DNA of 64,000 nt from Paulinella micropora (taxonomy: Eukaryota; Cercozoa; Imbricatea; Euglyphida): assembly GCA_009731375.1 (NCBI GenBank), contig BJOX01000131.1, positions 263,275 through 327,274 on the forward strand, written 5' to 3'. This document shows positions 12,735-19,323 of this stretch, in pieces. The notes below the pieces were generated by a model. The model did no database searches. It worked only from the letters and a program-made list of their open reading frames with translations, and was not told where the DNA came from. Within the stretch, counting starts at the first letter, position 1; each line of letters starts with the position of its first letter. The position numbers and the translations under genes were made by a program.

Positions 12735-13268
12735 TGTATGTATGTATATATGTTTTTGCTTGGTACACAATAGACAAGTGGGTGGATGCTGGGGTTAGGT
12801 TTCTGCCGGGGACCGGACGACGGAGACACTATGATCGGTTGCGATGGCTGCGAGGAATGGTGACAATACGCACACAGTCACACATGCATGCAGACATGTA
12901 TGCATGTGTGGCCATACATGCATGCATACCTACATAATTACGGTTTGTATTTTTAGGGGGAGGGGGGGGGGGGTTACGNNNNNNNNNNGAGGGGGGGGGG
13001 GGTTACGAATTTCAGCCATTTGCTTCTGCTGTTGATGTTGTTGCGTGTTTATGTTTTATGTATGGATGCTTGGATATGACGGCACTGTGGGGTATATTGG
13101 TAGGTTCCACCAGGCGTGTCTCAAGAGCAAATACCAATGCACAGACCAGGTCTGCACTTGTATTATTTTGATTCTGCTGCTCATGATGATTGTGGTGCTG
13201 CGTAGGAATTCAAAGCAACGGATCCGTGGCTCTGCTTCACTTGCCGTCACGAGCTGGGCTTGAGTTAA
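49..13268 (+). CDS. 32-exon gene: coiled coil, PHD-knuckle-ePHD (PZP) and C-terminal PHD chromatin reader (5' end outside window)
   Basis: I assembled this model from splice sites and reading phase. Exons: 49-97, 345-634, 1036-1555, 1764-1849, 2168-2230, 2548-2609, 4344-4410, 4580-4643, 5119-5169, 5354-5403, 6250-6317, 6467-6599, 6896-6929, 7098-7186, 7404-7451, 7771-7822, 7935-7978, 8353-8467, 8674-8729, 8853-8900, 9229-9300, 9725-9776, 10023-10099, 10163-10273, 10441-10491, 10573-10609, 11028-11195, 11783-11847, 12425-12515, 12799-12859, 13104-13149, 13206-13268 (stop TAA). They total 2883 nt, exactly 961 codons, and every junction keeps frame. All introns are GT-AG except the one at 4644 (GC-AG). 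The PHD-zinc knuckle-ePHD order is that of the BRPF/JADE/AF10 and Nto1 families, which bind histone H3 tails; the C-terminal finger resembles H3K4me3-reading PHDs of the CFP1/Spp1 type. Nuclear location and histone reading are inferred from family. No initiator codon is in the window. No bromodomain, PWWP or catalytic domain was seen, so the exact family is open. Confidence 0.88.
98..140 (+). repeat. (GTAT)n microsatellite starting at a splice donor
   Basis: The repeat begins with the GTATGT donor of exon 1 itself. The same arrangement occurs at 4411 after exon 7. Confidence 0.85.
158..187 (+). repeat. exon echo: degenerate copy of the end of exon 1
   Basis: This stretch matches 68-97 at 25 of 30 positions, including the terminal AGCGCAG, but is followed by CGC instead of the GTATGT donor. 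A (GTAT)n tract lies between exon and copy. Confidence 0.75.
635..1000 (+). repeat. (CTAT)n/(CTAC)n tetranucleotide microsatellite forming intron 2
   Basis: About 360 bp of ATCT repeats with ACCT and GTCT variants. The intron starts GTTTCTATCT and is otherwise repeat up to the exon 3 acceptor. Confidence 0.95.
988..1018 (+). repeat. probable exon echo: copy of the start of exon 3 with its acceptor
   Basis: A TCTATCTTCAG-type acceptor and GCGCTGATAGACCAA resemble the true acceptor and exon start at 1021-1052 (GAACGCGATAGCCCAG). The copy is short and diverged, so this is the weakest of the set. Confidence 0.45.
1556..1750 (+). repeat. two (CT)n tracts in intron 3
   Basis: CT dinucleotide tracts at about 1566-1605 and 1671-1709 make up most of the intron and give it long pyrimidine tracts. 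Confidence 0.9.
2051..2073 (+). repeat. exon echo: copy of the start of exon 5
   Basis: GAGCTACGGGCGCAGTTGGC is shared with exon 5 (within 2170-2193). The echo lies about 120 bp upstream, separated by ATCT-type repeat DNA. Confidence 0.7.
2168..6929 (+). CDS. PZP/PHD gene, exons 5-13: coiled-coil region in nine mini-exons
   Basis: Exons 5 ([21 protein letters not shown] minus its last residue is heptad-like), 6, 10, 11 and 12 are rich in Glu, Lys, Arg, Leu and Gln and read as coiled coil; exon 12, the longest of the set at 133 nt, is almost wholly charged helix. Exons 7-9 form a less charged linker ([20 protein letters not shown]). Exon 8 must end before GC at 4644 to keep phase with exons 9 and 10. 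Exon 13 (34 nt) supplies the one-base phase shift needed to enter the PHD exon. Coiled coils in readers of this class usually mediate complex assembly, but no partner can be named. Confidence 0.75.
2297..2499 (+). repeat. three tandem echoes of exon 6
   Basis: Copies at 2297-2338, 2381-2425 and 2466-2499 share the core GAGCAGTTTGAGTCGGGTGT with exon 6 (2548-2609), with small indels and substitutions; the first two retain the leading TTGGAG. Each copy stops after AAGCCG and is followed by GATATACAATTT-type DNA instead of the rest of the exon. The unit is about 83-86 bp, showing local tandem duplication of an intron-exon boundary. Confidence 0.85.
2739..4056. mobile_element. non-autonomous TIR element (MITE-like) inside intron 6
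   Basis: Imperfect inverted repeats of about 70 bp lie at 2739-2809 and 3989-4056; both contain AAAGAAAATGCCGGACTT. The ends read AGG...CCT and are flanked by TA, inside TA-rich microsatellite DNA, which fits Tc1/mariner-type insertion. No transposase is visible. Two related internal blocks (2866-3050 and 3241-3430) share GTATGCATGGGGC and repeated GGGATGTCCC-like words. Confidence 0.75.
4411..4579 (+). repeat. (GTAT)n microsatellite intron between exons 7 and 8
   Basis: The donor GTATGT and the acceptor GTATGTAG are both within the repeat; almost the whole intron is GTAT units with scattered substitutions. Confidence 0.9.
4803..5103 (+). repeat. (CTAT)n microsatellite in the GC-AG intron
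   Basis: About 300 bp of ATCT units with CCAT and CTCT variants fill the 3' half of the intron between exons 8 and 9. Confidence 0.95.
5418..6243 (+). repeat. 825-bp (GATAT)n-type satellite intron
   Basis: The intron between exons 10 and 11 is a patchwork of ATATG, GATATAT and GAGATAT units that shift from one unit to the next along its length, ending a few bases before the CAG acceptor at 6247-6249. Confidence 0.95.
6613..6747 (+). repeat. (GATA)n microsatellite downstream of exon 12
   Basis: About 33 GATA units with one GGAT and one GACA variant; a second (GATA)n tract follows exon 15 at 7453-7538, again directly after the donor. Confidence 0.95.
7098..10099 (+). CDS. PZP/PHD gene, exons 14-23: PHD finger, zinc knuckle and extended PHD (PZP module)
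   Basis: PHD1 ligands are CSIC and FCDCC in exon 14, LHQFC in exon 15 and WLCEPC in exon 16. The knuckle uses CLVC across the exon 17/18 junction plus the His and Cys of WAHVVC in exon 18. Exon 19 gives the hallmark [16 protein letters not shown] (compare WxPEvxFGNxxTMEPI of PZP proteins). The extended PHD has CMVC across exons 20/21, GACIQC and KC in exon 21, [10 protein letters not shown] in exon 22 and the closing CPKH in exon 23. All expected zinc ligands are present in the right order although the module is divided among ten exons of 44-115 nt. Confidence 0.92.
7251..7300 (+). repeat. exon echo: copy of the PHD1 core exon (exon 14)
   Basis: GAACGAGATTCTCTT..TGTGA.TGCTG.GACCT repeats 7138-7186. 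The copy still reads [11 protein letters not shown] in an open frame, but the donor GT after the last codon has become AG and the first CxxC is missing, so it is probably not spliced in. Confidence 0.85.
8043..8071 (+). repeat. exon echo: copy of exon 17 end plus donor
   Basis: ACTGTCTGGTCCACA follows a diverged GAGGACAAGCACA, matching GTGGACATGCCCACCTGTCT plus GGTCCACA at exon 17. Both copies keep the GT donor and are preceded by pyrimidine-AG, so this is the best candidate for an alternative exon. Confidence 0.75.
9459..9611. other. assembly gap inside poly-C
   Basis: 153 N flanked by long C runs in the intron between exons 21 and 22; the true length and content are unknown. Confidence 0.95.
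10163..11847 (+). CDS. PZP/PHD gene, exons 24-28: basic Ser/Lys-rich linker
   Basis: Five exons encode a disordered-looking linker between the PZP module and the last PHD finger. Exons 27 and 28 are strongly basic ([25 protein letters not shown]), suited to DNA contact or nuclear import (inference). Exon 25 follows a (TA)n tract that leads into its acceptor; exon 26 is only 37 nt. The intron between exons 26 and 27 contains a 10-N gap at 10897-10906, so its true length is unknown. Confidence 0.75.
10280..10425 (+). repeat. (CT)n-(CA)n-(TA)n compound microsatellite intron
   Basis: Three dinucleotide blocks in succession make up nearly the whole intron between exons 24 and 25; a (GAATAT)n tract (10523-10568) forms the next intron. 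Confidence 0.9.
10610..11020 (+). repeat. (CTAT)n/(GTCT)n/(CT)n compound microsatellite intron with a 10-N gap
   Basis: The intron between exons 26 and 27 starts GTATCTATC and ends ATCTACAG, both part of the repeat. N at 10897-10906. Confidence 0.95.
11298..11360 (+). repeat. exon echo: copy of the end of exon 27
   Basis: AAGAGCCTGGATAAGACC and GAGAGCAGCGGGGAG-like words recur about 165 bp downstream of their positions in exon 27 (11131-11199), with an internal deletion. Confidence 0.75.
11885..12258 (+). repeat. (ATATT)n pentanucleotide microsatellite
   Basis: About 370 bp of TATTA units with TATTG and CATTA blocks in the intron between exons 28 and 29. The same unit recurs at 58541-59210 and 61133-61370. 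Confidence 0.95.
12320..12385 (+). repeat. exon echo: copy of the exon 29 acceptor region
   Basis: CGCTATGTCGTTATGTTCTTAAG followed by GGCAGCCAAGCCAAGCAGA parallels 12396-12464, where the true acceptor and the start of exon 29 lie. Only about 75 bp separate the two. Confidence 0.75.
12425..13268 (+). CDS. PZP/PHD gene, exons 29-32: C-terminal PHD finger and stop
   Basis: The finger is spread over four exons: the codon for its first Cys is split between exons 29 and 30, giving [19 protein letters not shown], then EEW-FHQAC across exons 30/31 and WLCFTC in exon 32. This is a complete C4HC3 set. The (Y)CxCR...MIGCDxCxxWFH pattern is that of methyl-lysine-reading PHDs, where Tyr and Trp build the aromatic cage. 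The chain ends ten residues after the last Cys at TAA 13266-13268. A 10-N gap with duplicated flanks (12979-12988) lies in the intron between exons 30 and 31. Confidence 0.9.
12979..12988. other. 10-N gap with duplicated flanks
   Basis: GGGGGGGGGGTTACG occurs on both sides, indicating overlapping contig ends rather than missing sequence. Confidence 0.8.
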
Positions 13269-14716
13269 TGCCCAACTCTAACATAACAACAACGGCATAA
13301 ACAACACTGACAACAGCAAACAACAAAGTGACAAAAAATTATCTAGGAAAACAAACATGACACTGAGCTATTCTCTAGGGATAGCCTTATGCTGTGAATA
13401 AAATATATTACTTGCACATGTATATTGCTGTAATGATCATATTTCTATTTTGTATTTTACTGTTGGGATGTGACTGTCTTCAGCACGCTATTTGAAGGCA
13501 CTTAAACTGACTTTTCAAACGATGAATTCACTAATGTGATTTATCCTACCACTGAGCTGTGATATCAAAGTGTGATAGTTGCTTGAATGCCAACATCAAA
13601 TTTAGATTTGTTTATTGACACAAACATCCACCGATGGTCTACAATAATACACTTAGATTTTTTTTTTTAGAACATTTCCCTTCAAGGCTCGCATTTTCAC
13701 ACGACTTCAGGGCTCCGTGACTGAGCATTCCTAATTTCTTTCTTTTCATCTTCCATTCTCTCTTTTTGGTTTCTCTCTCTCTCTCTCTCTTTGTGGGGGG
13801 GGGGGGGGGCTTTCCAGTCNNNNNNNNNNNNNNNNNNTTTTCCTTCCCCCCCCCCCCCCCCCTTTATTTGTCATTCTGACTGTTTTTCCTCGCTGCACAT
13901 CCTTCACACACACACCTTTCCGTTTTCTCATTTTCTTCTCTCTGTTTATCACTCTTCATTCACTCATTCTTTGTTGTAATTTTCCAATTTCCCCTTTTTT
14001 AGATGAAGAAATTTTCGTTTTCCTCTTCCACCTTCACCCAAAGTCTATATTTTCTAATTCCTTATGAAACCCAAAGTCATTTAAGTTTCGTTTCCTTCAT
14101 CTCCCTTGCTTCTTCGTTTCTATTAATTATTATTTTCTTTATTTATTCCAGAACACTCACCATGTATGTTCGTCTTATCGTTCCCCTTCAGGAACAAGTG
14201 ATGATATGGAATAATTCATTTCTTCAGTGAGCATTTTTACTCAACTTAACAGAAGTCATCGCTGTAAATAATCAGCGGAAGAAAGATATCAAACAAGAAG
14301 GTATGATAAGAGCGCATGAATAACAATTGGAAAAAACGAAAGAACGCAGAGAGAAAGAAATATTTATGTCTGACTCTTGAGATTGGTTGGAGAAAAATGT
14401 AACAATACGAAAATTTTAGTGAGCAGATAGTTTGACTGATTTAATCTGAATGTACTTATAGTTTGCAAAGACGGAAGGAAAATATATTAAGATAGATAAA
14501 GAGGATGTGCAGGACAAATTCTCAATTATAATATTAATATATTCAAATTTCATAGGCAGCGTCATTAAATATCTTTGATGTTTGATTAGTTTGTTGGTTG
14601 AGAAAGCCTTCGATATATCATGTCGTTGAGCATATAAACATTCTAAATTCACTGAAAAGTTTATTACACGCTCTTGCGATGTTGAAGAGTAGGGATATAT
14701 GGTTTTCACAATGGAA

Positions 14717-14717
<1 letters not shown>
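13269..14717. other. AT-rich intergenic spacer, no gene seen
   Basis: Downstream of the PZP/PHD stop codon. AATAAA occurs at about 13397 and could serve as polyadenylation signal. A (CT)n, poly-G and poly-C cluster surrounds an 18-N gap at 13820-13837. No splice-linked coding exons or known repeats recognised. Confidence 0.6.
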
Positions 14718-14756
<39 letters not shown>

Positions 14757-15050
14757 GTGCTTCTCTGTCAATGGCTGATGCATTTCTGCACATGCGCCTC
14801 CATCGTCTCACCCGTGAGGGGAGTACGAAGAATTGACGATAAGCTCTAATGACACCCCCGCAAGGGCAGTTCCAACACTTCCAGACGGGCCGGTATGTTC
14901 ATGCAGTTCCAACACTTCCAGACGGACCGGTATGTTCAATGAAAATACTGGTGGCACCGACGGGAATCGAACTGGCGACAGGGCCCAGGTGGTAGAACTT
15001 GACCACTGGGCTATCACGGTGTNNNNNNNNNNTGAGCTATCACGGTGTCC
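14718..15050 (-). mobile_element. tRNA-derived SINE, family A, copy 1
   Basis: On the minus strand the head carries an A box (TAGCCCAGTGG) and, about 43 nt on, a B box (GTTCGATTCC), typical of a tRNA-type RNA polymerase III promoter. The body runs to AGAGAAGCACTATT and ends in an (ATT)n tail (14718-14756, read as AAT on the plus strand). The body contains a short internal duplication, and a 10-N gap (15023-15032) with repeated flanks interrupts the head. Confidence 0.85.
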
Positions 15051-15055
15051 ATAAC

Positions 15056-15364
15056 AATAACAATAATAATAATAATAATAACTAATAATAATAATAAATA
15101 AATAAATAATAATAATATTTAATAATAGTGCTTGTGCTTCTCTGTCAATGGCTGATGCATTTCTGCACATGTGCCTCCATCGTCTCACCCGTGAGGGGAG
15201 TACGAAGAATTGACGATAAGCTCTAATGACACCCCCGCAAGGGCAGTTCCAACACTTCCAGACGGGCCGGTATGTTCAATGAAAATACTGGTGGCACCGA
15301 CGGGAATCGAACTGGCGACAGGGCCCAGATGGTAGAACTTGACCACTGGGCTATCACGGTGTCC
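15056..15364 (-). mobile_element. tRNA-derived SINE, family A, copy 2
   Basis: Same head, A and B boxes, body and AAT tail as copy 1, in the same orientation. The tail (15056-15127) abuts the head of copy 1, so the two are in tandem. Confidence 0.87.
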
Positions 15365-15673
15365 AAATATTTAATAATAATAATAATAATAATACGAAGA
15401 AGAAGAAGGAGGAGAACAAGAACTTGATTATGTAGTCGTTGATGATATTATAAGAAATATTGCAAAATAGTTATATTGATGAGATACATATTGATTGAAT
15501 GACAGTAATACAAATAAGAATAAGTATTAACCCTTAACCGGGTCGAGCTCCACATTTGTGGATCATTGCCACATGTTTTTCAAACTGAATAAAATCATTT
15601 CTCAACGTAATAACACTCCGCCACTGAAATAAGCTGGATATTAATATTTCAAGACATGCTCATTGATACGTCA

Positions 15674-15778
15674 AGGTACGGAGGTAAAATCTTATCGGGA
15701 AGTGACTTAATTATGTCAGTTATATATATCAAAAATAGGTGCCAACCAGTTTTGTTCAGCTTTTCGGGACCAAGTTTT
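15674..15778. repeat. interspersed repeat shared with 36853-36960
   Basis: GATACGTCAAGGTACGGAGG, TCTTATCGGGAAGTGA and CAAAAATAGGTGCCAACCA occur in the same order at both places. Orientation and spacing are conserved; probably a fragment of a transposable element. Confidence 0.75.
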
Positions 15779-15796
15779 TTTTGTTAGACTACTATT

Positions 15797-15856
15797 TGTT
15801 GGAACTAATAATAATTAATTAATAGTCTAACACTATTATTAATGTATTATGATAAT
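15797..15856 (-). mobile_element. Ty1/copia LTR, outer fragment (continues at 27261-27436)
   Basis: Begins TGTTGGAAC on the plus strand; the other fragment ends GTTCCAACA at 27436, giving a short inverted terminal pair. Together (about 230 bp) they form one LTR cut by the gypsy insertion, whose TAAT target duplication is present on both sides. Confidence 0.75.
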
Positions 15857-16073
15857 TGTGGACATCACCCCCCGAATTATCCTTAAAAAACTTATTTATA
15901 GATTTCGTCTGGCCGGACACGACTGAAATGCCAATTTGATCCTGGTCTTTTGGCTGCTTTTTGTCTTTGCGTCAATGAGATAATATAACGAGACATCATT
16001 CTCTTTTTGGAGGACTGTGTTTGGTTGTATTACCGATTTACTCTTCCATTGAGCTATCGTTGGGGATAGTACA
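15857..16073 (+). repeat. 5' LTR of the gypsy element
   Basis: TG...CA ends. The sequence TTTGGAGTCCATAGC immediately follows and could hold a primer-binding site starting TGG, but I could not match it to a tRNA. Confidence 0.93.
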
Positions 16074-16701
16074 TTTGGAGTCCATAGCTAAAGGCTGATT
16101 TCTTTTCTGATCTGTCGTACAGACATCAGATAAGCACAAATTTATTTTTCGCTGATCTGTCGCACAGACATCAGACGAAAACAAACACTCCTACTCATCC
16201 TCAAACAAAAAACTTACAAACAAGCAATCAATTTGTCACAAGCTGGCATAACCTTTAGCCCTTGTGCACATTTGGCTTCTGTGTGCTCTTCTACAAGACA
16301 CCAGACCACACCTACTCCACTCCCTCTTGCTGCTTGCATAAAGCCAAGTAGGACAAGTGCGAAACAAACATCAGACAAACACACAGACAGAGGAAAAACG
16401 AGCAAAGCACTCCCACTCTCTGTTCTGAACCATTTTCCTTGCATTTTCTCTGCAGAAACCAGAGGAGATTACACATCTCTCACACAAGAGCAAGACAAAT
16501 ATCGAAGCACTGTCCGACGACAGACTGACTTCTACAAAACAGCTCTTTTGACCAAACTATCGTTATCTCTGTGTAGGGCCTGACGCCCCATAACTATTTC
16601 AACAGAAAAAAGGAAGAAGGAGAAGAAGGTTGCATAGAGTGATAAGAATAACAGAGGAAAAAAAGAAGAAAAAAAAGCAGACGTGACTCTCATAACATAA
16701 G
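16074..16701 (+). promoter_or_regulatory. gypsy 5' leader
   Basis: About 630 bp between LTR and gag. It contains a direct repeat of GATCTGTCG.ACAGACATCAGA (near 16110 and 16155). No long conserved frame. Confidence 0.6.
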
Positions 16702-19323
16702 ATGGAAGACGAGAATGAGCAGGCTGGTGTGACACCAACTGATTATGGTCCTAGTGAGGGAGGAGAGGAGCAGGAGACTCAGTACTCAGAAGAGAGGGGG
16801 GATAGAGATGGAGAGGAGAGAGAGGAGTATACGTATACAGCCGATGTAGAGTCGACAGGGGGGGGTAATGCACAAGAAGCGAGTGCAGGTCAGACTGGAG
16901 GCTCTCCACTGACAGAGGCAGAGAGAGAGATGGAGGATGTTGGCCAGAATATCCCAAATACATGGGAACAGTTGGCTACATATGATGATGAAGAGTCCTT
17001 CTTCCTTAACTACCCAACCTATTATAAAACACACATCTACATTCCTTACGAGAAAAGGAATAGACCAGGACAAGGTCAAAGCAACCTCCTGATCGAAATT
17101 CCCGGCCTTGCGAAGCCTCTCTTCAACAAAGTGAGGTTTGAGCACGAAAGAGTGCCATTGCAGGATATCAAGTATGGCGACACTCTTACACTGTGCGACA
17201 TATACGACATATCTGCAACACTCTACGCTGCTGTGCTCGTTGCGGAATTTTATGAACGCACAAACATACAGTGGAAAAATAAACGCACAACTGCAGCATG
17301 GCTGTCTGTCTGTGGTGTCCCCACTGATATCAAGAATCTAGAAAGAAAGTTCGAAGGTAGAAACCAAAGTGGCATTGAGTTTGCCCTTGAGGCTTTTGTA
17401 ACTGCCTTCACACGGGCTTACAACGAAATGTACAAAGCACTGAAAGACAACACAAGGCAACATCCTGTTTACGAGGAGGTTGACCAGTCTTGTCAGGTGC
17501 TTGAACGCCTCACACAACTCCATAAGGGCCTCTTTGAGGGGAAGGAGCAAAAACCAACATGGAAACAATGGGCCCACACGAAGAATCACACTCTCATTAA
17601 AGGCCCTCTCACAACAATCCCAAATAATAACAGAGCTGATAAGTCTTCCATGAGAGAAAAGGCACACTTCCTCTCTAGTGACACAGGGCTTGCACAGTTC
17701 GTGACTCATCTAGCACGACAGGTGAAAGAAGAAGAGACGAGACAGAAAGAGGAGAAGGAGCAGAAGGAGAAGATAGCTGTGGCAATGGCAGTAGCACGGG
17801 TGGCTCCACAGCCAACGGCTCCACCTACCACATCTAACCCAGCTCCCAAGAAAGCAGGAGGAGGACCCTCAGGAGGAGGACCCCAAGGGGGAGGGACAGT
17901 AATTAACTTGACTGACTCCCAGAAGAAAAAGCAGACGCTGCAGGCAGCCCTAGCTAAAATTAAAATTGGGGGAGGGGGCCTTAAGCTCTATGCTATCACT
18001 GCCAATGAGGCTGACACAGAGAAGACCCTCATGACTAAGCTCAATGAGATGGACAGCTTCCAGCAAAACCAGTGTGAGGTGGAGCAGGAGTATGAAGTCC
18101 TAGAACATCTCTGTGATCGATCCCTCCTTGGAGCTGGTTTTGATCGTATTACTTACGAGAATTACAGAGGAGAGGAGGAGCTAGCAAGGAAAGGTGGACA
18201 TGCAGAGATGAGTTGTACTCTGGCCATTGCTGTCCTCATTCGATACTTTAAGGCAAGTGGATACCAACACTTGTGCACTGGCACATTGATTGGGTTTGAA
18301 ATTTTCGACTTAGTATCGGAGCAGTTGCAGTCTGTCACTCAGCTTGCATCTGTCTTAACAAATGTGGGCACCCAGTACACTCTCTTTTATAACCACAAAG
18401 CCATACTCCTATATTTCCTCAGTGCTTTGCACGTCTACAACAAAAATAAGCTCACACTGCTCATGCAAGACTGCAAAACCTTCGACAAGGTAAAGCACTT
18501 GAACTTTTTGGAGATGAGCGTCTTTGAGGCCACGACTAAGGCCGTGAGCCCAAAAATGTTGTGGACCGAAGTAATGACCGCTTGTCAGAGGCTCGACAGC
18601 CAGACAGCATCCTTGATCGGTTCTGCATCGGCTTCTGCTCAACCGCAAGCCGCACATACGCAACAATCTCTAGGAAAGCGACCAAGAGAGAACAGTCGTG
18701 AAGCTAACACACCTTGTATTCGTTGGTGGGCACGGGCACAATGCTTCAAACACACAAATAAGAAATGCCCGTACAACCACGATGTCGAGGACACCCGCAT
18801 CCGAAACACACTCCTCAAGAACGTACGGTCGGACGAAACCAACACCGTCGCCGTTCTGCGCCGACTGCGCAAGGATCAGGGGTGGAAATTACAGGATGTC
18901 GCGGACCATGACCACGAACTAGCTGACGCGATCAATTCTCTTTTCGCTAGAGATGATCAGAAGACGGCAGCCATAGAAGCCGCAAGTAGAGGAAGAGGTG
19001 AAACACGAGGAAGAGGAGGAGGGAGAGGAATCAATCGAGGAGGAGGAGCCCCTTTCGCACGAGGCACATACACTCGCGGGGGGCAGAGAGGATTTGTGAG
19101 AAGAGGAGGAGGAAGAGGTGTATTTCAAGGTAGAGGAGGAGGAAGATGGGTTGGCCGAGGTGGATACGGCAGCGCAGAGCGCCCGTACCACAGAGATGGG
19201 GGCTGGGCAGACGGCTCGAGCTCAAGCTCGAGTTCCTCAGCACCACAGGCCTATGCGACATCAGGCGCAACCACTACCGACACTGATGCCGACTCAGGTA
19301 ACAGATTTGAGGTAGTCCAATGA
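16702..19323 (+). CDS. gag: gypsy Gag with CCCH zinc finger and RGG-rich tail (873 aa)
   Basis: Structural protein expected to form the virus-like particle. The N-terminus (about 1-95) is acidic. A long helical region (about 95-660) is the probable capsid part, interrupted at about 345-420 by a charged and Pro/Gly-rich linker. In place of the usual CCHC knuckle there is one CCCH finger at about 672-693 (Cys-X8-Cys-X7-Cys-X3-His, ending CPYNH), then from about 755 an Arg/Gly-rich tail with many RGG/RGRG motifs, typical of RNA-binding proteins, and a Ser run. Ends at TGA 19321-19323, followed by CTAG; the frame stays open after it into the protease. ATG 16702 is the first in frame after the leader. 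Confidence 0.9.
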   Translation: MEDENEQAGVTPTDYGPSEGGEEQETQYSEERGDRDGEEREEYTYTADVESTGGGNAQEASAGQTGGSPLTEAEREMEDVGQNIPNTWEQLATYDDEESFFLNYPTYYKTHIYIPYEKRNRPGQGQSNLLIEIPGLAKPLFNKVRFEHERVPLQDIKYGDTLTLCDIYDISATLYAAVLVAEFYERTNIQWKNKRTTAAWLSVCGVPTDIKNLERKFEGRNQSGIEFALEAFVTAFTRAYNEMYKALKDNTRQHPVYEEVDQSCQVLERLTQLHKGLFEGKEQKPTWKQWAHTKNHTLIKGPLTTIPNNNRADKSSMREKAHFLSSDTGLAQFVTHLARQVKEEETRQKEEKEQKEKIAVAMAVARVAPQPTAPPTTSNPAPKKAGGGPSGGGPQGGGTVINLTDSQKKKQTLQAALAKIKIGGGGLKLYAITANEADTEKTLMTKLNEMDSFQQNQCEVEQEYEVLEHLCDRSLLGAGFDRITYENYRGEEELARKGGHAEMSCTLAIAVLIRYFKASGYQHLCTGTLIGFEIFDLVSEQLQSVTQLASVLTNVGTQYTLFYNHKAILLYFLSALHVYNKNKLTLLMQDCKTFDKVKHLNFLEMSVFEATTKAVSPKMLWTEVMTACQRLDSQTASLIGSASASAQPQAAHTQQSLGKRPRENSREANTPCIRWWARAQCFKHTNKKCPYNHDVEDTRIRNTLLKNVRSDETNTVAVLRRLRKDQGWKLQDVADHDHELADAINSLFARDDQKTAAIEAASRGRGETRGRGGGRGINRGGGAPFARGTYTRGGQRGFVRRGGGRGVFQGRGGGRWVGRGGYGSAERPYHRDGGWADGSSSSSSSSAPQAYATSGATTTDTDADSGNRFEVVQ

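Noticed and set aside
14940-15050. Genuine tRNA gene on the minus strand
   Set aside because: A and B boxes are tRNA-like but the same head is followed by a shared body and AAT tail in four copies, so it is a SINE.
16233-16583. 116-aa frame in the gypsy leader
   Set aside because: Lies between LTR and gag, has no recognised motif, and contains the leader's direct repeat flank; probably chance.
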